From: PKWO01 sp036384915
Lineage (GTDB): Bacteria > Pseudomonadota > Gammaproteobacteria > Burkholderiales > Burkholderiaceae_D
Reading direction: 5' to 3'
Assembly: GCA_036384915.1 (NCBI GenBank)
Contig: DASVLJ010000015.1
Location: 112,457-176,456, forward strand
Length of the DNA: 64,000 bases
Positions 1 through 9,462 of the stretch are shown here, in pieces. Made by a program: the position numbers and the translations under genes. Positions within the stretch are counted from its first letter, which is position 1. The number at the start of each line of letters is the position of its first letter. The notes beneath the pieces are model-generated. The model ran no database searches and was not told the DNA's origin. It was given only the letters and a program-made list of their open reading frames with translations.

Positions 1-2
1 AC

Positions 3-3000
3 GCAGGTGTCCGTTATTTCGAAAACGTCGGGCCTGATGGTGCGCCCAGCGGCTACAGCGCCGCCACGCCGACCACCAGTTCAGCTCCCGTGTCCTGGGT
101 CAGCGGCACCGGCGCGGGGTCTTATTCAGGGAACCTGGCGGCAGGCATGGCCGACGGTTTTCCGGTCGTCACCACCTGGACTGACCCGATCCTGTATTCG
201 TGCCAGCTCAACTACATCCTCGGTATCGGCGATACCAACACCCACGCCGACGCCAACATCCCCGGTTCGCCGCTGCCGTCGGGCGATACGAACGAAGTGG
301 CTCCCATGCCCCTCGACAACGTGTTGAGTGCGGTTTCCTACAATGGGCAGACCGGTGTCGGTGCGGCCAACTCAATGCTGGCTGCGCTGGAGAATCTGCC
401 CGGCACCACAGGCTTGGTACCTATTTGCTGCGAGGGCGCGACGTACAACATCGCCGGCCTGGCTTACTATGCACACACCAACGATTTGCGGCCGAACGAT
501 TTCAAGGCATCGGACAATCTCAACACGGACGGCACCAAGAAGTATACGCAGACGATCAACGGCACGTTCTGGCTCGATGTCCAGGAACACCAGTCCTACA
601 CCGTCAATAACCAGTATTACATGGCCACCAAGTGGGGAAGCTTTGCCATTCCTCCCGGATTCCAGCCTTGGGCGAAGACCAACACCAACACCAAAAATGT
701 GCCGCAACTGACGACGACGGTCGGCGGCACCACGATCGTCTCCCCGATGAGCGTCAGTTCCTGGTACACCAACGGCTCGGTGCAGGCCAATCTGGGATCG
801 GCATGCGACACCACGGCCGACGGCACCAATAACGGCAGCAGCGCCTCTTGCAACTGGTCGCCGGACGCCTATTTCTCGGCGCTTGACGCCCGCTACATGG
901 TCGATGGCCTCAAGGCTGCCTTCTCGAAAGCGGGCAGCGGCGGCACGGGCTATGGCACGGCTTTCGCCGCGGTCTCGGCGAATATCACCTCCACCAGCGG
1001 CAATGTCGCCTATTCAAGCAGTTACACGCCGTCTCCCGCCTGGTCGGGAGACGTGATCGGAAGCAGCGTCACCTTCGATGCCGCCGGCAACCCCAGCGCA
1101 AAGAAAATCTGGAATGCCGCGAGCATCCTCAATGGCGACGGCACGGCGGCAACGACTGATCAGATGGCCAATCTTGCATCGAACCGCGTGATCGTGACAT
1201 GCTGCCAAACCGGCGCTCCGGCAGCCAATTCCTCCTACACGCCGGCAAGCGCGCTCGCCGCCGGTTCCTGGGGCCTGCCTTTCGAAGCAGGCGACCTGGC
1301 CGGAACCTCGTTCGCGCGCACCAATTACGCAAGCTTCGCCGACGTGCCGAACGTGGCGCGGGCGAACCAGAGCAAGACGAATTTCCTCAATTATCTGCGC
1401 GGCGACCGTTCCGGTGAAATCTGCGTGCCGAGCAGCACGACGCAATGCAGCGTGACGACCGGCTACTACCGCACGCGCACGACGCTTCTCGGCGACATTG
1501 TCGATTCGCAGGTTACCGCGGTCGGGCCGCCCTCCGCGTCCTATTCCAGCAGCACCAATCCGGGATACAACGCGTTCAGCACGCAATACGCGGCACGCAA
1601 GCCGGTCGTCTATGTCGGTGCCAACGACGGCATGATGCATGCGTTCGACGGCGGCAGCGGCAGCACGGGCGGTTCCGAATTGTTTGCTTACGTACCGAGC
1701 TTCGTCTACGGCTGCAGCAGTTCGAGGAAGTGCAGCAGCAGCTCCACGCCCACGGCGTCGAACCCCGTCATCAGCGGCGTCAACGGCCTGGCTTCCCTCG
1801 GCAACCCCAGCTTCGTGCACCACTATCTCGTCGATTCCACGCCCGTCGTCAACGATGTCGACCTGAACAATACCGGCGGACACCTTACCACGGACGGCGT
1901 GGTCCAAAGCCTGACCACGGCAAGCGGCTACTCGCCGAACTGGATTTCGCTCCTGGTCGGCGGATTGGGCAAAGGCGGCCACGGCTACTACGCGCTCGAC
2001 GTTACCGACCCGGGTTCCTGGACCTCGGAATCGGCAGTGGCGGGGAAGGTATTGTGGGAATTTACCGACAGCCGCATGGGCGACTCCTACGGCAGCCCGG
2101 TGATAGTTAAAACCCTGCAGTACGGCTGGGTGGTGATTTTGACTTCGGGCTATAACAACGCCGACGGCCACGGTTACTTTTTCATCGTGGACGCGAAGAC
2201 CGGCGCCTTGTTGCAAGCCATCGACGTCGGTGCGGCCGGCGCTTCCGCCACCAAGCAAACCGGCCTGGCGCACCCCACCGCCTACATCAACGACTATACG
2301 AATTACACCGCCGACGCGGTCTATGCGGGCGATTTGCTGGGCAATCTGTGGCGTCTCGACCTGACCTCGGGGGACAGTGCGTACACCGTAACCCAGATCG
2401 CGGCATTGACCGATCCGAAAGGCAATCCTCAGCCTGTGACGACGGACCCGTTCCCGGAACAGCAGCCCAATACCTTGAACCGCTATGTTTTCGTCGGGAC
2501 CGGCCGCCTGCTCGGCGCCTCCGACACCAGCAGCACGCAGATCCAGACTTTCTACGCGCTGATCGACGGCAAGACCGACGTGGGCGCATTTTACGGCGGG
2601 CCGGCCGGCAGCGGCCAGACGCTTCCTCCGGGCGTGAGCTTTCCCGTCACGCGCTCGAATATGATGGCCAACACCAACCTGGCGACGGGGATCACCTTCG
2701 ACACCGACAAGCCGATGGGCTGGTACTTCGATCTGTCCACCGATCCGGCAACCGGCGTGGCGGAGCGGGTGACGGTCGACCCGGCAAGCTTCTTCGGCAT
2801 TATCGGCTTCGCCGCCAATCTGCCTACCGGCACGACCTCTGCAACGGCATGCAGTCCGGGCGGGACCAGCAGGATATTTGCGACCACCTTCGCGACCGGC
2901 AAAACCGCCCTGACCGATCCGAACAGCGCGAGCGGCACGGTGCCGATTTCGTGGTCCACCGCGGTCTCCGGCCTGGTCACCCAGCTCCAGTTCAACAACA

Positions 3001-3125
3001 TCAACGGAAGCGTCTTCCTGGATGCCGGCAGCAACGCCGGGGGGCGCGTATCGGTGCAGGGCAGCTGGGTATCGAACGGGCACCTGCACCGCGTCAACTG
3101 GCGCGAAGTGCCGACCGCCGACTAG
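3..3125 (+). CDS. pilY1: PilY1-type pilus tip adhesin, C-terminal part (5' end outside window)
   Basis: The reading frame is already open at the first bases of the window, so the N-terminus lies upstream; the ATG at 90 is internal. PilY1/PilC proteins are large type IV pilus-associated adhesins that help control pilus extension and retraction and surface sensing. The visible 1040 or so residues contain the family's C-terminal beta-propeller, with VYVGANDGMMHAFDGG (around 1606-1660) and the later DAVYAGDLLGNLWRLDL blade (around 2310-2365). The N-terminal part visible here is Ser/Thr/Gly/Asn-rich and low in charge, as in many PilY1 proteins. The gene is followed 21 bases later by a small TonB-like gene on the same strand. 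Family assignment is confident; the exact role in this organism is inferred. Confidence 0.93.
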   Translation, partial: AGVRYFENVGPDGAPSGYSAATPTTSSAPVSWVSGTGAGSYSGNLAAGMADGFPVVTTWTDPILYSCQLNYILGIGDTNTHADANIPGSPLPSGDTNEVAPMPLDNVLSAVSYNGQTGVGAANSMLAALENLPGTTGLVPICCEGATYNIAGLAYYAHTNDLRPNDFKASDNLNTDGTKKYTQTINGTFWLDVQEHQSYTVNNQYYMATKWGSFAIPPGFQPWAKTNTNTKNVPQLTTTVGGTTIVSPMSVSSWYTNGSVQANLGSACDTTADGTNNGSSASCNWSPDAYFSALDARYMVDGLKAAFSKAGSGGTGYGTAFAAVSANITSTSGNVAYSSSYTPSPAWSGDVIGSSVTFDAAGNPSAKKIWNAASILNGDGTAATTDQMANLASNRVIVTCCQTGAPAANSSYTPASALAAGSWGLPFEAGDLAGTSFARTNYASFADVPNVARANQSKTNFLNYLRGDRSGEICVPSSTTQCSVTTGYYRTRTTLLGDIVDSQVTAVGPPSASYSSSTNPGYNAFSTQYAARKPVVYVGANDGMMHAFDGGSGSTGGSELFAYVPSFVYGCSSSRKCSSSSTPTASNPVISGVNGLASLGNPSFVHHYLVDSTPVVNDVDLNNTGGHLTTDGVVQSLTTASGYSPNWISLLVGGLGKGGHGYYALDVTDPGSWTSESAVAGKVLWEFTDSRMGDSYGSPVIVKTLQYGWVVILTSGYNNADGHGYFFIVDAKTGALLQAIDVGAAGASATKQTGLAHPTAYINDYTNYTADAVYAGDLLGNLWRLDLTSGDSAYTVTQIAALTDPKGNPQPVTTDPFPEQQPNTLNRYVFVGTGRLLGASDTSSTQIQTFYALIDGKTDVGAFYGGPAGSGQTLPPGVSFPVTRSNMMANTNLATGITFDTDKPMGWYFDLSTDPATGVAERVTVDPASFFGIIGFAANLPTGTTSATACSPGGTSRIFATTFATGKTALTDPNSASGTVPISWSTAVSGLVTQLQFNNINGSVFLDAGSNAGGRVSVQGSWVSNGHLHRVNWREVPTAD

Positions 3126-3146
3126 GCCGCCCGGCAAGCGCGAATC

Positions 3147-3767
3147 ATGAACAGCCTCCCTGCGCGCCGCATCGGCCCTTTGCATCTCGGCCTGTGCGGT
3201 AGCGTGCTGCTGCACCTGGGAGCGCTGTGGATCGCGCACGCCGCGGTCCCGGTCAAAACCAATATGGGCGGCTTGATGAACAATACCCGGGATCTTTACA
3301 TCGTTTCATTGGGAATGTCGAAATCGACGGAGCGGGGCACGCGCGCGCCGAGTGCCTTGTCCGAGGAGAAGCCGCCATCCCCGGAAAAACCGCCTGCCGT
3401 GGCGGGGACGAACCATGGCACCGCGAATGCCGTTCCGCCGGAACAGCTCGACAGCCGGCCGGTATTCATGTTCGATCCGGACTACTCGCTACTCGACGGC
3501 CTGGCCGCGAACGCGGAGCCGATCCGCCTGCGTCTCTACGTGGACGAAAGTGGGAAGCTGCAGGACATCGGCATCCTGCATGAAGCGGAGCGGGACAGCC
3601 GAGTGGGCGTGAGGCTCAGGGCCATGTTCTCCATCGCGCGATTTCTTCCCGGCCGGAAGAACGGCCGATACGTTTCCTCGTACATGGATATCGAGATCGA
3701 AGCGGGGAGCGGCGCCTTTGCCCCGATCGACGACACGGCGCTCGTGCAAGCCGGCGCAGGGCATTGA
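3147..3767 (+). CDS. Small TonB-like / energy-transducer-like protein
   Basis: 206 aa. A single hydrophobic segment lies near the N-terminus (about residues 12-35, LHLGLCGSVLLHLGALW), followed by a Pro-rich charged linker (about 60-105) and a C-terminal globular part. The text IRLRLYVDESGKLQDIGIL followed by ARFLPGRKNGRYVSSYMDIEI resembles the TonB C-terminal fold, in which a variable residue, a growing side chain and a final strand recur. That suggests an inner-membrane anchored periplasmic protein. It lies directly downstream of pilY1 on the same strand and may be co-transcribed. The ribosome site is weak. Identification rests on architecture and short motifs only; it could be an unrelated anchored periplasmic protein. 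Confidence 0.6.
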   Translation: MNSLPARRIGPLHLGLCGSVLLHLGALWIAHAAVPVKTNMGGLMNNTRDLYIVSLGMSKSTERGTRAPSALSEEKPPSPEKPPAVAGTNHGTANAVPPEQLDSRPVFMFDPDYSLLDGLAANAEPIRLRLYVDESGKLQDIGILHEAERDSRVGVRLRAMFSIARFLPGRKNGRYVSSYMDIEIEAGSGAFAPIDDTALVQAGAGH

Positions 3768-3833
3768 TCTCCAAGCAGGGCGCATGACCAAGGAGTCGGC
3801 TGGCAGGACGCGCGTATTGCAAGGTGCCGTCAA

Positions 3834-3865
3834 GCGCAGTTCCGGGCCCGCGCCCGGAACTGCGC
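3834..3865. terminator. Strong hairpin between convergent genes
   Basis: A perfect 14-bp stem (3834-3847 with 3852-3865) and a 4-base loop sit between the end of the TonB-like gene and the end of the convergent pectinesterase gene. No clear T-run follows on either strand, so its use as a bidirectional terminator is inferred from position and stem strength. Confidence 0.7.
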
Positions 3866-3917
3866 GTTGTTCGCCGAGTATCGCCCGGAGCCGGCCCGCG
3901 TCGGCTCAGGCACCACT

Positions 3918-4979
3918 TTACTTGACCGAAGTCGGCCGCCAGCCGTCGCTACCGGCAAGATAGGTGTTCGGGGCGTATTGCTGCACCTGCCCGGAGCCCA
4001 GATAGACCGCGGCGCTTTCCCGCGTATGTTGCAGATAGCCTTGGGCGCCGGTCCCGGTCGAGCCATATTCGCCGAAGTAACTGGTCGGCAGCTGGACCGG
4101 GCCGGATGGCACCATCTCGATCCAGCCGGCCGCGTTGATCGGCGATCGCATGTTGGTGTTGATGTACACGACATGCGATAGCGAAGACCAGGGGCGGCCC
4201 AGGTAGGCGTTGGTCATCCCCGTGGCGGGATTGCTCTTGATTTGGCTATCCCAGATCACGTAGCCGCTCAGGTAGTTGTTGTACAGGCGGTTTTGCGCGG
4301 CGATCGTGGCTTCGCCGGTGATGCTGCCGTTCCGGTCGATTTGCAGGATGCAGTTGTCGAAAACGGTCGCGCCGTCGCCGAACAGAAAGTCCACCGTTCC
4401 TTCGATATGCGTGTTGTACACATATTGGCGCGAAGCGATGCAGTAGGTGCTGGTGCAGCCGCCGCTGCCGAAGTAAGCCGTGTCCTGGCGGCCGATCAGG
4501 CGCGAATTGAGGATCGCCGCGCGGTCGGCCTGCACGAATATCGCCGGCGCCTGTGTTTGCGTATGGCCTTCCTGGGTATAGGTATTTTCCACGTCCATGT
4601 TTTTCATGACGAAGTCGTGCGCGGCGCGTGTCACGATCAGCGTCGAGGCGCCCTGGTCGCCGACCTGCTGGCCGTTCGAGCCGAGCATTTGCGCCCAGCG
4701 GTCATTCCACAGCTTGGTGGAGGCGGCGATCTGCCCCATGCCGATCAGGCGGACGTTGGGCTTCGAGATGATGACTTGCTCGTGGTAAGAGCCCGGCATG
4801 ACATCGACTTCGCCGCCGCTGGCCGGGAGTGCATTGATTGCGGATTGGATGGTGGTGAACTGGCCCGACCCGCCGACGACATTGGCTGCAAGGACGGACA
4901 TCGACGCGGCGAGGGACAGCGTAATGGCGCTTAGTCGGGTGGCGGCGGCAAGAAAACCGGTGCTTGGCTGGCGCGGCAT
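3918..4979 (-). CDS. Secreted pectinesterase (pectin methylesterase, CE8)
   Basis: 353 aa. It removes methyl groups from homogalacturonan, which opens pectin to lyases and polygalacturonases. A signal peptide (about residues 1-32, ending VLAAN) fits export. Family motifs occur in order: GSYHE (63-67), GRQDTAYF with catalytic Asp166, VDFLFGDG with catalytic Asp197, and LGRPW with Arg262. All three key active-site residues are present. The start is supported by an AAGGAGT ribosome site just upstream. The gene is divergent from the response regulator at 5166, and the 18-bp palindrome 5061-5078 sits between them, so control by that regulator is likely. No other pectin enzyme is visible in the window. 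Confidence 0.93.
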   Translation of the reverse strand: MPRQPSTGFLAAATRLSAITLSLAASMSVLAANVVGGSGQFTTIQSAINALPASGGEVDVMPGSYHEQVIISKPNVRLIGMGQIAASTKLWNDRWAQMLGSNGQQVGDQGASTLIVTRAAHDFVMKNMDVENTYTQEGHTQTQAPAIFVQADRAAILNSRLIGRQDTAYFGSGGCTSTYCIASRQYVYNTHIEGTVDFLFGDGATVFDNCILQIDRNGSITGEATIAAQNRLYNNYLSGYVIWDSQIKSNPATGMTNAYLGRPWSSLSHVVYINTNMRSPINAAGWIEMVPSGPVQLPTSYFGEYGSTGTGAQGYLQHTRESAAVYLGSGQVQQYAPNTYLAGSDGWRPTSVK

Positions 4980-5024
4980 GGGTGACTCCTTTCCTTTTTT
5001 GGTTTGAAGGCGGATGAAAGCGGC

Positions 5025-5044
5025 TTCTGAAAAGCTTTTCAGAA
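5025..5044. promoter_or_regulatory. 20-bp perfect palindrome in the pectinesterase leader/promoter
   Basis: TTCTGAAAAGCTTTTCAGAA is a perfect inverted repeat with no spacer, 46 bases upstream of the pectinesterase start. It could be an operator for a second regulator (symmetry and position suit a repressor) or a leader hairpin. It is distinct from the CCGACA-type palindrome 17 bases further upstream. Confidence 0.45.
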
Positions 5045-5060
5045 AAACAAGAGCTTAGCC

Positions 5061-5078
5061 ATCCGACAAATGTCGGAT
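5061..5078. promoter_or_regulatory. Candidate response-regulator operator, copy 1 (perfect)
   Basis: ATCCGACAAATGTCGGAT: two 8-base arms in perfect inverted symmetry around AA. It lies 82 bases upstream of the pectinesterase start and 88 bases upstream of the response-regulator start, in their shared divergent promoter. Three variants occur at 5964, 6853 and 10935. Confidence 0.7.
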
Positions 5079-5165
5079 ACGGCATACACGCGCTTGCGCG
5101 GGACTTGCATCGGTGGAAATTTGGCGTAAGCTGGGGCTGTCCTGGCAGGACCTGAGGAGAGATTC

Positions 5166-5873
5166 GTGCCGTCGCAAATCAACATACTTATTTTGGAAGA
5201 TCAAGGCCTGGTGCGGGCCGGCATGCGCGAGCTGATCCGGATTTCCGAGCCGACGGCTGTGGTCCACGAAGCCGCGAGCTACGACGAAGCCATCCTGGTG
5301 CTGTCCACGCAAGACGTGGACTTCGCTTTCCTCGATATCGACCTGCGCTCGTCCAAGTCGGGCATCGACGTGCTGGGCTATCTGCGCGAGCACGAACTGG
5401 GGGCCTTCGCCATCATGCTTTCGGCGCGCGATGAACGCGACGTGGTACTGGAATGCATCAATCTGGGTGCCTGCGGCTACATCCACAAGGACATGAGCGA
5501 CGACAAGGTGTTCCGCGAAGCGCTGGCCACGGTGCTGCAGGGCGGCATTTTCCTTCCGGCCATACTGGGCGGCAGCCCGCCCGGCCTGCCCGCCGATGCC
5601 GGGAAAAACGGTGCCGATCCGCTCGCCGAACTTGGCGTGACGGGGCGCAGCGTCGAGGTCTTGCACTACATATGCCAGGGATTGCCTAACAAGGCCATTG
5701 CCAGGAAAATGGAGGTGGAAGAGGGCACGATACGCAAGGACTACGTGCCCAAGCTGTTCAAGATATTTCGCGTCGCGCGGCGCACCGAGCTTCTCATCGA
5801 AGTGGCGCGGCGCGGCATCAAGCTGCCGCGGCTCAATAAACACGCCAACCCCATCCCTCCCGCACATCCTTGA
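5166..5873 (+). CDS. LuxR/NarL-family two-component response regulator
   Basis: 235 aa. The N-terminal receiver domain has the acidic pair Glu11-Asp12, phospho-acceptor Asp57 (FLDIDL) and Lys108 (YIHKD). The C-terminal LuxR-type helix-turn-helix (about 155-215) contains TGRSVEVLHYICQGLPNKAIA and VEEGTIRKDYV. The start is a GTG preceded by GAGGAGA at good spacing. Such proteins bind short inverted repeats when phosphorylated. The partner is probably the orphan-like hybrid kinase at 6907, since the palindrome in front of this gene also precedes that kinase. A role in switching on the divergent pectinesterase is inferred. Confidence 0.9.
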   Translation: MPSQINILILEDQGLVRAGMRELIRISEPTAVVHEAASYDEAILVLSTQDVDFAFLDIDLRSSKSGIDVLGYLREHELGAFAIMLSARDERDVVLECINLGACGYIHKDMSDDKVFREALATVLQGGIFLPAILGGSPPGLPADAGKNGADPLAELGVTGRSVEVLHYICQGLPNKAIARKMEVEEGTIRKDYVPKLFKIFRVARRTELLIEVARRGIKLPRLNKHANPIPPAHP

Positions 5874-5963
5874 AGGCCGTTGCCGCCGAAGCGGCACGTT
5901 CGCATCGCGTGAATTGCCCGGTATTGCCGTCCGTTGTCCTCAATTCATTCCCCTTGCCCGCCG

Positions 5964-5981
5964 ATCCGACAAATGCCGGAT
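5964..5981. promoter_or_regulatory. Candidate response-regulator operator, copy 2
   Basis: ATCCGACAAATGCCGGAT, one base away from copy 1. It lies 68 bases upstream of the start at 6049. The in-frame ATG at 5980 overlaps the last bases of the palindrome, which argues for the later start of the downstream gene. Confidence 0.6.
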
Positions 5982-6048
5982 GGAAGTGCCGCAGCTGATC
6001 GGAGACAATCTGTCGGTGTTTTCCGAAAACAGAAAGTGCAGGGATGTA

Positions 6049-6393
6049 ATGAGCTTGAAAGACGCGCTGCGCAACTTCATGGGGATTCGTGTCGAGCGCG
6101 CCTTGCCGCCGCCGGGGCCCATGCCGCCTTTGGGAAGCAATATCGCCATGGGCAAGCTGAGAATGCGCTTGAAGTACCCGATCGATAACAGGCAATGGCA
6201 GTGGTTTTCTCAAAAAGGCTGGCGCACCATCGACATGCGTACCGACCGGCGAAACTATGACTGCCTTCCCGACGAAGTGCTGGCCCGGCTTCTGGCCTCG
6301 GAAGGGGTGTTGCGTGAAGAACTATACGAAAAGATCCTCAATCTCTACGGCGAGCCGGTGGAAGCCAGGCCCGCGGTGCGGGCCATGCATTAA
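6049..6393 (+). CDS. Uncharacterised 114-aa protein in the pectinesterase/two-component region
   Basis: I do not recognise this protein. It starts MSLKDALRNFMGIRVERAL, has no signal peptide or membrane segment, contains a Trp/aromatic patch (RQWQWFSQKGWRTIDM, about residues 50-65) and ends with a charged helical stretch (DEVLARLLASEGVLREELYEKIL). A start at 5980 is possible but overlaps the palindrome 5964-5981. The gene lies between the response regulator and the hybrid kinase on the same strand, which suggests an accessory role in the same signalling route. That role is inference only. Confidence 0.6.
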   Translation: MSLKDALRNFMGIRVERALPPPGPMPPLGSNIAMGKLRMRLKYPIDNRQWQWFSQKGWRTIDMRTDRRNYDCLPDEVLARLLASEGVLREELYEKILNLYGEPVEARPAVRAMH

Positions 6394-6852
6394 AGCGATG
6401 AGTATGGACGGCCCGGTAAAGGCGCGGGCCTGTCGCACGGGTGCAGCGAAGTCATTCGCATCCGCGCCCATTTCGATGATTTGACTGCCTTGCGATCCAA
6501 CAGGCCGGGGTTTCGCCGCGCCGATCCAGTCGGATAAAGTGCGCTTCGCGCCGTCTTCAATTTTTATCCGTATAGGCGAGAATCCTTCTCAAAAAGGCCA
6601 TGGCGTTGTTGCCGGGAAGGCCATTCGTCTCCTCACCCCGACCATTTTGAAATCGGCCCCAAAGTTCAGCCATGCTGCCGTGGAGATGGGGCAAGCCATT
6701 GAAATCGCGCACCTGTCCGCGCGCCTGCCGTTCCGCATCCGTGGCCGATTGGCCATACCGCCCCTGCGCATTCCTCGCAAAAGGATTGCGCGTGCGACGC
6801 CAATATGGATAATCGCTAGAAAGCAGTGTCGTAGCTCCTGGCAATTTGCGCT
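6394..6852. other. Intergenic region, possible small minus-strand ORF
   Basis: About 460 bases without a supported gene. A 95-codon ORF runs on the minus strand from 6844 to 6557 (starting MPGATTLLSSDYPYW), and an overlapping plus-strand ORF also exists. Neither has a convincing ribosome site, domain or signal peptide, so I list the stretch as intergenic. Confidence 0.35.
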
Positions 6853-6870
6853 ACCCGACAAATGGCGGAG
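6853..6870. promoter_or_regulatory. Candidate response-regulator operator, copy 3
   Basis: ACCCGACAAATGGCGGAG keeps the CCGACAAATG core and a degenerate right arm. It lies 37 bases upstream of the preferred kinase start at 6907. An earlier in-frame ATG (6862) falls inside this palindrome, which speaks against that start. Confidence 0.5.
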
Positions 6871-6906
6871 CGAAACGGAATGTTGTACCTTTGGAAGGGC
6901 GGAGTG

Positions 6907-9462
6907 ATGGGGAAGCGGGATTCATGGGGCCGGAAGATGTGCGGATTCGTTTCTGCCGGCTTCCTCATGCTCGTACCGCTATCCGGTTTGCTGCCGGCTC
7001 CGGCCGGGGCACAGTCCTATATCGCAGTGGCGCCGCTGTCGGGGCGGGTCAAGGAATTGGAGAAACTGGGACAGACCGAGCCCAGGGCGGCGATCGAGCA
7101 ATTGCGCGAGATCGATGCCGACAATGCGACAGGAGATGACGTCAGGCGCGAAGTGAAGGCGCTGCTTGTCGATCTGCTGCTGCGGACCGACAGGCGCGCA
7201 GAGGCGAAAGAGCAGATTGCCGCATTGAAGGCGCTGGGTGTGAACAAGCACGACCAGGAGGCGACCGTGCTCAGCCTGCTATTCGATTCGACCCTCAAAA
7301 AGTTCGATGGCGATTCCGAGCAGGCTGCAGCCATCATTGAAAAAGCGATTGCGCTGGCAGCCGGAACGCATGACGACGCCTTGGTTTACCAGGCGCGCGA
7401 AACCGCAACCGAGATCTACCTCGATATGGGGCAATTCCCGACCGCGCTGGCGCACGCGCTTGCAGGCCTGGAGGCGCTCAAAGGGGAGACTCCCGAGATC
7501 CGGCGCCGGCGCGCCGTGGCGCTGGACATCGTCAGCCAGATTTATGCCTCGCTGAAGGATGGGAAGAAGGCGCTGGAATACAACGACCGCGCGCGCGCCA
7601 TGATGCGTAGCGCCGGAGACGGCTATGCCGAGGGCTTCGATATCGATCGCGGCAATGCTTACAGCTTGCTCGGCGACGCGGAGAATGCCAGGAAGGCGTT
7701 CGAGGATGCGCTTGCGGCGGCGCGGCACAGATCGAGCAACAAGAGGGAGTTGATCGCCCTGGTCAATCTGGCCAACCTGCTGCGCGGCGAGAAGCAATAC
7801 ACCCAGTGCGTGCGGTATGCCCAGGCGGGACTGCGACTGGCGGAGAAGGTGCAGGTCTCGGAATATCTCTACGCCACCGAGGTCAGCCTGGGCCTGTGCC
7901 ACATCGATATCGGCTCGGTCAGCCTGGGGCAGGCGGAAGTGGCGCGCGGCATGGAAGGCTTGCGCAAGACGGACAATATGCCTGATCTGGAGTCGGCCTA
8001 CGACGAGTTGGCGACGGCCAACGAAAACGCGGGACGATACAAGGAGGCGCTGGAAGCCTTGCGCGAACAGCACAAGATTGCGGACTCCCTGTTCCGGACG
8101 GATCAGAGCCGGACGATGGCGCAGATGCAGGCGCGGTTCGATGCGGCCGAACGGCAAAGAAAGATCGAGCTTCTTGAAGAGGAAAAGAAGACCCAGGAGG
8201 AGGAGTTGAGGAACAAGAACCTGGAGCGCTTGCTCGTCGTTTTGTCCGCGGTCGTGGTTGCCCTGATTGCCTTCGTCGCCGTGCGGGAGAAGGAAAAGCT
8301 CAGGCGCGAGGCGCACAAGGCCAACCTCGACAAATCGCAGTTCCTGGCCAACGCCGCCCACGACCTGCGGCAGCCGATGCAGGCTATCGGTAACCTGCTG
8401 GAGGCGGCAAGGCACGCATTTACGCGCGGCGACACGGTCAAGAGCGAGGAACTGGTTCTGGCTGCGCAAAGTGCGACGCAGATCATGCGTTCATCGTTCA
8501 ATTCCGTGCTGGAGCTGTCGCGGCTCGACGCCGGCGCCTTGACGGCTTCCTATTCCGAGTTCGATCTGGCGGAATTGATCGAGGAGGTGCGCCAGGCCAT
8601 GCTTCCGCTGGCCGATCAGGCGGGCGTGCATATCCGCGTCAGGCAGTCCAAAAAAAAATGCATGGTTCGCAGCGACCGCCATCTGATGACCCGCGTGTTG
8701 TTCAATCTGATGTCGAACGCGGTGAAATACAGCGATCCAAGAAAAAAAGAGCGCGCGATCGTCGTCGGCGCCATCGCACTGGGACGGTCGGCCCGTATCG
8801 CCATCGTCGACAACGGCATCGGCATCGCCGAATCCGAGCGCGACAATATCTTCAAGCCCTTCTTCCAGATCGACAACCCCGGGCGCGACCGCGAGCTCGG
8901 GCTCGGCCTGGGATTGTCCATCGTCCGCTCCATTGTCGACTTGCTGGAAGGGCATGCGCTGGCCATGCATTCCAGGCTGGGCCTGGGCACGCGCTTTTAT
9001 GTCGACCTTCCGCGTACCGAAGGGCTCCAGGGCATCGCGCGGACTGTCATCGAGGAGATGCCGGCACTCGATGTGGCGGGCACCTACGTGCTTTACGTGG
9101 AGGACGACAGCCTGGTGCGTACTTCCACGGAAGCCTTGCTGGCGGAATTCGGCGTGTTGTGCGATGTATCGAGGTCTTATGAAGAATTGTCCGGCAAATT
9201 GTCCAGGCTGGAGCGCATGCCGGATATCATATTGACCGACTTCCGCCTCTCCAGCGAGCATACGGCGATCGACGTCATCGCGGCGGTGCGGGCCGAATTC
9301 GATGCCAGGATACCGGTGATCCTGCTGACGGGCGAGAGCGAAGGCTTCTCTCCGCCCCAGGAGTTGGGCGAGGTGGTCATTTTGCGCAAGCCGGTCTCCG
9401 CTTCGGCCTTGCTGGCGCAAGTTCAACGAATCGTGTCGGCATCGAAGGCCGGGCAGCGATAA
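6907..9462 (+). CDS. TPR-containing hybrid sensor histidine kinase
   Basis: 851 aa from the ATG at 6907, preceded by GGGCGGAG. A signal peptide (about 1-37, ending PAGAQS) is followed by a long periplasmic helical region with TPR-like repeats (about 45-400), a coiled coil, and one membrane segment (about 441-460). The kinase core follows: H-box FLANAAHDLRQPMQAIG with His485, N-box LFNLMSNAVKYSD (about 598), VDNGIGIAES (about 633) and GLGLGLSIV (about 665). A C-terminal receiver domain has YVEDDS (about 730) and phospho-acceptor Asp778 (ILTDFRLS). A closely similar kinase begins at 62414. The likely partner is the response regulator at 5166, judged by the shared palindrome. The ligand is unknown; the neighbouring sugar-binding protein could present it. 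Confidence 0.92.
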   Translation: MGKRDSWGRKMCGFVSAGFLMLVPLSGLLPAPAGAQSYIAVAPLSGRVKELEKLGQTEPRAAIEQLREIDADNATGDDVRREVKALLVDLLLRTDRRAEAKEQIAALKALGVNKHDQEATVLSLLFDSTLKKFDGDSEQAAAIIEKAIALAAGTHDDALVYQARETATEIYLDMGQFPTALAHALAGLEALKGETPEIRRRRAVALDIVSQIYASLKDGKKALEYNDRARAMMRSAGDGYAEGFDIDRGNAYSLLGDAENARKAFEDALAAARHRSSNKRELIALVNLANLLRGEKQYTQCVRYAQAGLRLAEKVQVSEYLYATEVSLGLCHIDIGSVSLGQAEVARGMEGLRKTDNMPDLESAYDELATANENAGRYKEALEALREQHKIADSLFRTDQSRTMAQMQARFDAAERQRKIELLEEEKKTQEEELRNKNLERLLVVLSAVVVALIAFVAVREKEKLRREAHKANLDKSQFLANAAHDLRQPMQAIGNLLEAARHAFTRGDTVKSEELVLAAQSATQIMRSSFNSVLELSRLDAGALTASYSEFDLAELIEEVRQAMLPLADQAGVHIRVRQSKKKCMVRSDRHLMTRVLFNLMSNAVKYSDPRKKERAIVVGAIALGRSARIAIVDNGIGIAESERDNIFKPFFQIDNPGRDRELGLGLGLSIVRSIVDLLEGHALAMHSRLGLGTRFYVDLPRTEGLQGIARTVIEEMPALDVAGTYVLYVEDDSLVRTSTEALLAEFGVLCDVSRSYEELSGKLSRLERMPDIILTDFRLSSEHTAIDVIAAVRAEFDARIPVILLTGESEGFSPPQELGEVVILRKPVSASALLAQVQRIVSASKAGQR

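Noticed and set aside
1014..3239. 741-codon ORF on the minus strand
   Set aside because: It is a mirror of the PilY1 gene; low-complexity Arg/Gly/Ala composition, no domain and no ribosome site.
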